Below, piece by piece: positions 59,006-64,000 of a stretch of DNA of 64,000 nucleotides (position 1 is its first letter; each line of letters begins with the position of its first letter). The stretch spans positions 1,902,501-1,966,500 of the forward strand of contig NC_007645.1 of the NCBI RefSeq assembly GCF_000012985.1. The letters are read 5' to 3'. Position numbers and translations under genes: made by a program. The notes under the pieces were generated by a model. The model saw only the letters and a list, made by a program, of their open reading frames with translations. It had not been told where the DNA came from and did no database searches. This stretch comes from Hahella chejuensis KCTC 2396. GTDB taxonomy: Bacteria; Pseudomonadota; Gammaproteobacteria; Pseudomonadales; Oleiphilaceae.

Positions 59006-59255
59006 GACGTATATGTATTCGTTTCGCTCAGGTGCTTGATTCTAGGATCTAAGAATAATAGCCGAAAGAGGCCGCTAAATGGGCGTCTGCAACAGGTGAA
59101 CGCACGGGTGCGGAATAGTGGGTGCTAGCGCTGATCAGACGGCCCTGGAAAAGGCCGCATTATACACACCCATGGGATCTTCTGATAGCCGCATGGGCGC
59201 ATATCGGGCCGCGCCGCATCCCGCAGCGTGGCCGTTATCGGAGGGGATGCTCAGC

Positions 59256-59723
59256 TTATTTGGATAAGTTGAGGCTGTTCATATGACGGATGACCTCGGC
59301 GCGGACCCTTTGCTCGATCTGCGGCATGTACTCCGCCACCACTTTCTGTGTCGTGAGGTGGACGATCCGCTCCAGATCTTTGGTTTCTTTCAAAACCGAA
59401 CTGGCGGCGGCGTGCGTGCTTTGTTTCTTGAAAAAGGCCTCAAACTCCTTCTGAAACTCCATGCGCTCCAGCGCCAGCTTTTCCAAGTGCTCATAGGGCA
59501 AGAATGGATTATTGCCCCGCAGACTGGTCGGTTTTACGTCAACCTGTCCGTTCGCGGGTGTCATCTCCATACTTTCACACTCCTTGCTAAGTTGCGTTTG
59601 GGGTTGATTGTTCTGAACTTCGGTAAGGCCGGGATGGGAAGAAGCCAGCTCCGAGTCATCAATCACTATTTCATCCAACAAGGGAATGAGATCACTTTCA
59701 CTGTCAGCTACAGGAGAACTCAT
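59256..59723 (-). CDS. Hypothetical protein, gene neighbour of holC and valS
   Basis: This 155-residue soluble protein has an acidic, probably disordered N-terminal half and a helical C-terminal half (KALERMEFQKEFEAFFKK-like and VVAEYMPQIEQRVRAEVI segments). I cannot assign a family. A protein of similar size between holC and valS exists in pseudomonads, which gives support from synteny. A role linked to DNA polymerase III is only a guess. Confidence 0.7.
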   Translation of the reverse strand: MSSPVADSESDLIPLLDEIVIDDSELASSHPGLTEVQNNQPQTQLSKECESMEMTPANGQVDVKPTSLRGNNPFLPYEHLEKLALERMEFQKEFEAFFKKQSTHAAASSVLKETKDLERIVHLTTQKVVAEYMPQIEQRVRAEVIRHMNSLNLSK

Positions 59724-59759
59724 CGGTTATATTCCTCGTAAATCCCAAGTTTCAATTGT

Positions 59760-59790
59760 AGTTATTAATCAGGCTCCGATTAATTTAATT
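59760..59790. repeat. Possible relic of the composite repeat end
   Basis: GTTATTAATCAGGC at 59761-59774 is identical to the start of the composite repeat for 13-14 bases. The rest is not similar; ATTAATC-AGGCTCC-GATTAAT also forms a small palindrome here. It may be chance or a remnant of an excised copy. Confidence 0.4.
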
Positions 59791-59871
59791 ATTATTTAGA
59801 CCTCTTTGGGTCTTTGTGGAAACGATGACTTACTCGTCGCCGAGAAATGACTCCCGTTTCCTACTCAATAT

Positions 59872-60297
59872 TTAAGCAGATTCGATGTTATAAGTCTGCA
59901 ACTCGAAGCCTAATTGTTTATACAGTTTATACACTTTTCTGGATTTCGCACGGGCGCCAGGATCGCCGGTTACGAGCTCTATCACTCTGTCCGCCTTGTC
60001 TGGCGGGGCTTCCGTGAGATTTATAACAACTTCGGTGGAAATTGTTTCCGGCAGGCGGGTGCATAAAAAAACTGGTATGTCGGAAGAGGGGGGTTCAGGT
60101 TCAATACTATGTGGAATAAAGCTTTCCGGCCGAAAGGAATATAATAAATCGTCCAAATGTTCTAGTTCTTTTGAGTCTTTGCATAGGATATATATCCGAT
60201 GTCCTAATCGATATATCTTTTCGCAAAGTCTACAAAGATAAAAGTCCCTTTGTGCAATGTCGCCGGAAGAAAGCAGATGGAAGTCGGCTTTTGGCAT
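59872..60297 (-). CDS. holC: DNA polymerase III chi subunit
   Basis: HolC is part of the clamp-loader complex, bridging SSB and the psi subunit. The 141-residue protein shows the family segments ADFHLL, LCRLCEKIYRLGHRIYILC and the FIPHSIEPEPPSSDIPVFL run. The position between pepA and valS is the conserved one in gammaproteobacteria. Confidence 0.93.
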   Translation of the reverse strand: MPKADFHLLSSGDIAQRDFYLCRLCEKIYRLGHRIYILCKDSKELEHLDDLLYSFRPESFIPHSIEPEPPSSDIPVFLCTRLPETISTEVVINLTEAPPDKADRVIELVTGDPGARAKSRKVYKLYKQLGFELQTYNIESA

Positions 60298-60391
60298 GTA
60301 ATGTATATAATTAATCGGAATAATTAAATAACCATGGTATCCGAATCGAATACCATGGTCTGTGACAGGGATCGCTTTATATGTGTCGCAA

Positions 60392-61876
60392 TCAGCCTTT
60401 AACTTGACCCAACAGATACTCGGTCAGCAACGGCACCGGACGGCCGGAAGCGCCTTTGTCTTTACCTGATGTCCAGGCGACGCCGGCGATATCCAGGTGA
60501 GCCCAGCGGTACTTTTTGGTGAAGCGGGACAGGAAGCAGGCGGCGGTAATAGTGCCGGCGGGGCGGCCGCCAATGTTCTGCATGTCTGCGAAGTTGCTGT
60601 CCAGCTGGGTCTGGTACTCGTCCCACAGCGGCAGACGCCAGGCTCTGTCGCCTGTGCTCTCGCCGGCGGCGAGCAGTGCGTCAGCCAGCTTGTCGTCGTT
60701 GGCCAGCAGACCGGTGGCGTGATTGCCCAGCGCGATAATGCAGGCGCCGGTCAGGGTGGCGATATCCACGACAGTCTCTGGCTTGAAGCGTTCGCAGTAA
60801 GTGAGGGCGTCGCACAATACCAGACGGCCTTCGGCGTCCGTGTTGAGAATTTCCACTGTCTGGCCGGACATGGTAGTGACGATGTCGCCAGGCTTGGTGG
60901 CTTTGCCGCTGGGCATGTTTTCCGCGGCAGCGATGACGCCGACCACATTGACCGGGGCTTTCATTTCCGCCAGCGCCAGAAGCGTACCAAATACGCTGGC
61001 GGCGCCGCACATGTCGTATTTCATTTCATCCATGCCTTCGCCGGGCTTCAGGCTGATGCCGCCACTGTCGAAAGTGATGCCTTTGCCCACCAGCACATGG
61101 TTCTTTTGTTTGTCGTCGCCGCCTTTGTACTCGATGACGATCAGACGGGCCGGTTGGTCGCTGCCGGCTGAAACGGAGAGGAAAGAGCCCATGCCCAATT
61201 CTTTCATCTCTTTTTCACCCAGGGCTTCCGCCTTCAGGGATTTGTACTCTTTGGCGAGCGCTTTGGCTTGTTTGGCCAGGTAGTCGGGGGTGCAGACATT
61301 GCCGGGCAGGTTGCCCAGGTCTTTGGTCAGGCTCATGCCCTTGGCGACAGCGCTAGCTTTGGCGATAGCGGCCTCGATGGCGCTTTTGTCGCGCTTGTCG
61401 CCAGCGACTTTGACCTGGCTGACTTTGGTCGGCGTGGCCTTCTCGCTTTTCATGTTGTCGAAGGTGTAGCAAGCGGACTCCAGTGCGATCACCAGTTGTT
61501 CCGTCGCCCAGCCGGCTTTCAACGAATTCAGGGTCAAGCTGGACAGTGCGACCACTGCATTGGCGGCTCCGCTCTTGCTCAGGCTTTGCATGACGGATTT
61601 GGCTGCTTTACGGAAGCCGGCTTCGCTCAATTCTTTCTCTTTACCCAGACCGACGAATAAAAGACGTTTGACGCCGCCTTCCTGCGGATAAAACCAGCTG
61701 GTGGTCGCTAACTTGGAAGAGATGTCGCCAGAAGAGAGCAGCTTACCCAGAACGCCTTTGCACTGTTGGTCGAGTTCTGTCCAGACTGCCGACTGGGTTT
61801 TGCCTTCGACAACGCCGACCACAAGGCAGTCGCTTTTTTGTTTTATCGGGTCGGTGGAAAGAGCGGAATAATTCAT
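60392..61876 (-). CDS. pepA: Cytosol aminopeptidase (leucyl aminopeptidase)
   Basis: PepA is a di-zinc/manganese hexameric aminopeptidase that releases N-terminal residues; in some bacteria it also binds DNA. The metal and active-site signatures [16 protein letters not shown] and [16 protein letters not shown] are intact. The 494 residues are full length. It is first in the minus-strand order pepA-holC-hyp-valS and is divergent from lptF. Confidence 0.96.
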
Positions 61877-62211
61877 AGTGGTTGCGAATCCTCTTAACCT
61901 AAATTCATTGGGCTTTGTTCTCCATGCCGGACCAGCGTCCGCTTGATGGAAGGCGCCGGAGGCTTTCCCTGGGGCGCCGAAGAAGTCTCATGCGGTGCGG
62001 AAGCGTCGCCCGCCGTTGCAAGGGGCAATCTATATGAGACCTATCCTATACGCAATCAAGTCTACGTTAAGGCTATGAAATTTGCATGTGAGTCTGGTAT
62101 CTTGCGTCACTTTGACGCGCGCTCAAAAACGCTGCGCCGCTTAACCCTTCCTGACGCGCCGTTCCGCGCGCTTCGGTTGATATTGCGGAAGAACGTAAAT
62201 AGGTAATTTCG
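61877..62211. other. Divergent promoter region of pepA and lptFG
   Basis: This 335-nt interval carries no gene I can support; an 87-codon frame at 61943-62206 lacks any recognisable feature. It should hold the promoters of pepA and lptF. A short perfect hairpin GCGTCA-CTT-TGACGC lies at 62104-62118. Confidence 0.45.
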
Positions 62212-63309
62212 TTGTTTATTATCCTTCGTTATCTGTCCAGGCAGTTACTGGTCAGCATGCTCGCTGTCGCGGGTGTGCTGCTGCTTATCTTTATGAGTGG
62301 ACGGTTTATCAAGTATCTGGCCGACGCCGCCCAAGGCAAGCTGTCAGCGGATGTGTTGTTCGCCATCATGGGGTATCGCCTGCCGGGTTTCCTGGAACTG
62401 ATTCTGCCGCTGGGTCTTTTTATTGGCATCCTGCTCGCATATGGCCGGATGTATCTGGAAAGCGAAATGACGGTGCTGTTCGCCTGCGGCATGAATCGTT
62501 TCCAGCTTATCAAGCTGACGATGGTTTCCGCTCTCCTGGTGATGTTGGTGGTTGGCGCGATGAGCCTTTACGTCAGCCCCTGGGGCTTGCGCCAAGTGGA
62601 TGAAATTTTTTCAGATCAATCCAAAATCACGGAGTTCGAATTGCTGGCGCCGGGTCGCTTCCAAAGCCTGCGTTCAGGAGAGCGGGTGACCTACACCGAG
62701 GGACTGAGCAGCGACAAGCGGGAAATGCAGAATGTATTTATCGCGGAGCGGGACTCAGAAAGTGGCAGCATCTCAGTGCTGGCCGCCAAGCGGGGCACGC
62801 AGCTGGTCGACCCTAGCACCGGCAGCCGCTTTGTGGTTCTGCATGAAGGCGCCCGTTATCAAGGGCGGCCGGGAGAAATGGATTACCGCGTTATTGAATA
62901 TGACGCTTACGGCATCAAGATCGCTGAACCTGACGCAGAAGCGGAGAAGACCCGGGATGAAGCCAAGCCCACCAGTGAGCTGTGGCGCTCTGACAATCCT
63001 AAGGACAGGGCTTTGCTGCAATGGCGTATTTCTATTCCTTTATTAGTCCCTATCGTTGCGTTGCTGGCGATTCCTCTCAGTCGGGTGAATCCCAGGCAGG
63101 GACGTTTCTTTCACTTACTTCCCGCCATGTTGATTTACATCACCTACTTAGGGCTGCTGATAGCCAGTCGCAAGAGTCTTGAGAAAGAGCGCATCAGCGA
63201 GTGGATAGGAATGTGGTGGGTGCATGGAACCTTTCTGGCGATCGCGCTGGTGTTGATGTTCGGCCCTGACTGGCGGCAGAAGAGGAGAGCGGCCCGTGCG
63301 CAGAATTGA
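62212..63309 (+). CDS. lptF: LPS export ABC transporter permease LptF
   Basis: LptF is one of the two inner-membrane subunits of the LptB2FGC transporter that extracts LPS from the membrane. The 365-residue protein has three N-terminal and three C-terminal helices around a periplasmic beta-jellyroll. N-terminal LRYLSRQLLVSMLAVAG and LELILPLGLFIGILLAYGRM are typical. The start is TTG at 62212 with AGGTAAT upstream. It overlaps lptG by 14 nt. Confidence 0.93.
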   Translation: MFIILRYLSRQLLVSMLAVAGVLLLIFMSGRFIKYLADAAQGKLSADVLFAIMGYRLPGFLELILPLGLFIGILLAYGRMYLESEMTVLFACGMNRFQLIKLTMVSALLVMLVVGAMSLYVSPWGLRQVDEIFSDQSKITEFELLAPGRFQSLRSGERVTYTEGLSSDKREMQNVFIAERDSESGSISVLAAKRGTQLVDPSTGSRFVVLHEGARYQGRPGEMDYRVIEYDAYGIKIAEPDAEAEKTRDEAKPTSELWRSDNPKDRALLQWRISIPLLVPIVALLAIPLSRVNPRQGRFFHLLPAMLIYITYLGLLIASRKSLEKERISEWIGMWWVHGTFLAIALVLMFGPDWRQKRRAARAQN

Positions 63310-64000
63310 TCGTTACATTGTCGCCACTGTCGCCTCCGCCATGCTGCTGGTGCTGCTGGTGGTGTTGTCTCTGGATCTGGTGTTCGCGTTCATTGCTGAA
63401 ATGGACGAATTGAAGAACGACTACCAGACCTTGCAGGCGATGAAGTACATCATTTTCACCGTGCCCAGGCGCATTTATGATTATTTGCCGCTGGCCGCTT
63501 TTATTGGCTGTCTGGTGGGGCTGGGCGTGTTGGCCAACAACAGTGAGCTGACGGTCATTCGCGCCGCCGGCGTTTCTGTGGTGCGGGTTGTGTGGTCGAC
63601 GATGAAGCCTGCTTTGGCTGTGGTGGTGGTTGGCATCCTGGTGGGCGAGTTTGTCGCTCCACAAACTGAGCGTATTGCGCAGACGCAAAAAGCATTGGAG
63701 CAGGGCGCGGCGGAGAACGTGGCTTCTTCCGCCGGTATGTGGCGGCGTGAAGGCAATGTGTTTATGCACTTCAATGCGGTGGAGCCGAAAGGCGTGCTGC
63801 ATGGCGTGAGTTTGTTTGAGTTCAATGACGAGCGACGCATGGTGCGCTCCACCTTCGCCAAGCGTGCGATTTATCAGGGCGACCACTGGTTATTGCAGGA
63901 CATTGAACGCACCGAGATCAAAGACGACGGCAGCCATGTTCAGACATTCGATTCCCTGCGCTGGAATGTCAGCTTATCTCCCAGCATTCTGGAAGTGCTG
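63296..64000 (+). CDS. lptG: LPS export ABC transporter permease LptG, 5' part (continues past window)
   Basis: LptG is the partner permease of LptF. The first 235 codons are open to the window edge, starting with GTG at 63296. N-terminal VRRIDRYIVATVASAML and three helices, with YLPLAAFIGCLVGLGVLANN and ELTVIRAAGVSVVRVV, match LptG. A periplasmic domain begins near residue 110. The C-terminal helices lie outside the window. Confidence 0.93.
   Translation, partial: MRRIDRYIVATVASAMLLVLLVVLSLDLVFAFIAEMDELKNDYQTLQAMKYIIFTVPRRIYDYLPLAAFIGCLVGLGVLANNSELTVIRAAGVSVVRVVWSTMKPALAVVVVGILVGEFVAPQTERIAQTQKALEQGAAENVASSAGMWRREGNVFMHFNAVEPKGVLHGVSLFEFNDERRMVRSTFAKRAIYQGDHWLLQDIERTEIKDDGSHVQTFDSLRWNVSLSPSILEVL

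Noticed and set aside
61943-62206. An 87-codon plus-strand frame between pepA and lptF.
   Set aside because: The sequence has no recognisable motif, lies in a divergent promoter region and is better explained as non-coding.

Overview
The window reads as a chromosomal segment of a marine-type gammaproteobacterium. The synteny blocks rsxABCDGE-nth, ispDF-truD-surE-pcm-nlpD-rpoS and valS/holC/pepA/lptFG are typical of that class. Together with the divergence of the proteins this is closest in flavour to Hahella or other Oceanospirillales. The genus is an inference from gene content; no search was run. Base composition is moderately GC-rich and almost all space is genic.

Layout. 1-2.8 kb: the 3' part of a 23S rRNA gene, a 5S rRNA gene and the operon terminator. 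3.1-10.3 kb: ftsB-ispD-ispF-truD-surE-pcm, a DUF368 polyprenyl-phosphate transporter gene, then nlpD-rpoS, covering division, isoprenoid synthesis, RNA modification, protein repair, cell separation and stationary-phase control. 10.5-13.1 kb: a secreted chalcone-isomerase-like protein whose terminator has been used as the landing site of a group IIC intron with its reverse transcriptase. 13.3-19.6 kb is accessory: a TPR/coiled-coil lipoprotein, a small helical protein, an alpha/beta hydrolase, an unknown protein with His...Asn-Cys motifs, a PdxR/MocR regulator divergent from a flavin-binding protein, and a 3' relic of a phytanoyl-CoA dioxygenase gene. 19.6-26.4 kb: the Rsx (Rnf) electron-transport operon ending in nth. 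26.6-30.1 kb: metG divergent from mrp (apbC). 30.3-38.7 kb: dcd, a class II aldolase-like gene, a DUF416 gene, avtA, then a DUF3108 protein gene with purN-purM on the minus strand, and a DUF2066 gene plus a CDP-alcohol phosphatidyltransferase gene on the plus strand. 38.7-43.1 kb: hda, a ParA-like ATPase, yqcC, then a minus-strand group (UDG-family protein, acyltransferase, thpR, DUF1289). 43-47.4 kb: a MASE1-PAS-GGDEF-EAL protein, nadC and a membrane-anchored retropepsin-like protease. 47.6-56.1 kb: a DUF1631 protein, ampD-ampE, syd, a chemoreceptor, a cobalamin adenosyltransferase and panE. 56.1-64 kb: valS, a hypothetical gene, holC and pepA on the minus strand, divergent from lptF-lptG; lptG runs off the window.

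The most unusual feature is a family of about 150-bp composite repeats, present four times in this window (15.1, 30.1, 36.7 and 40.8 kb) in both orientations. Each full copy is a chain of five hairpins bounded by TTATTAAT/ATTAATAA ends. The first hairpin changes between copies in a pairing-preserving way. One copy fills the gap between two convergent genes and supplies both of their stop codons. A 13-base match to the repeat end at 59.8 kb may be a relic.

Smaller points of interest are a degenerate EAL active site beside an intact GGDEF and I-site, a PdxR-type direct-repeat operator, a palindrome across the mrp promoter, and a CRP-like site upstream of the DUF1631 gene.
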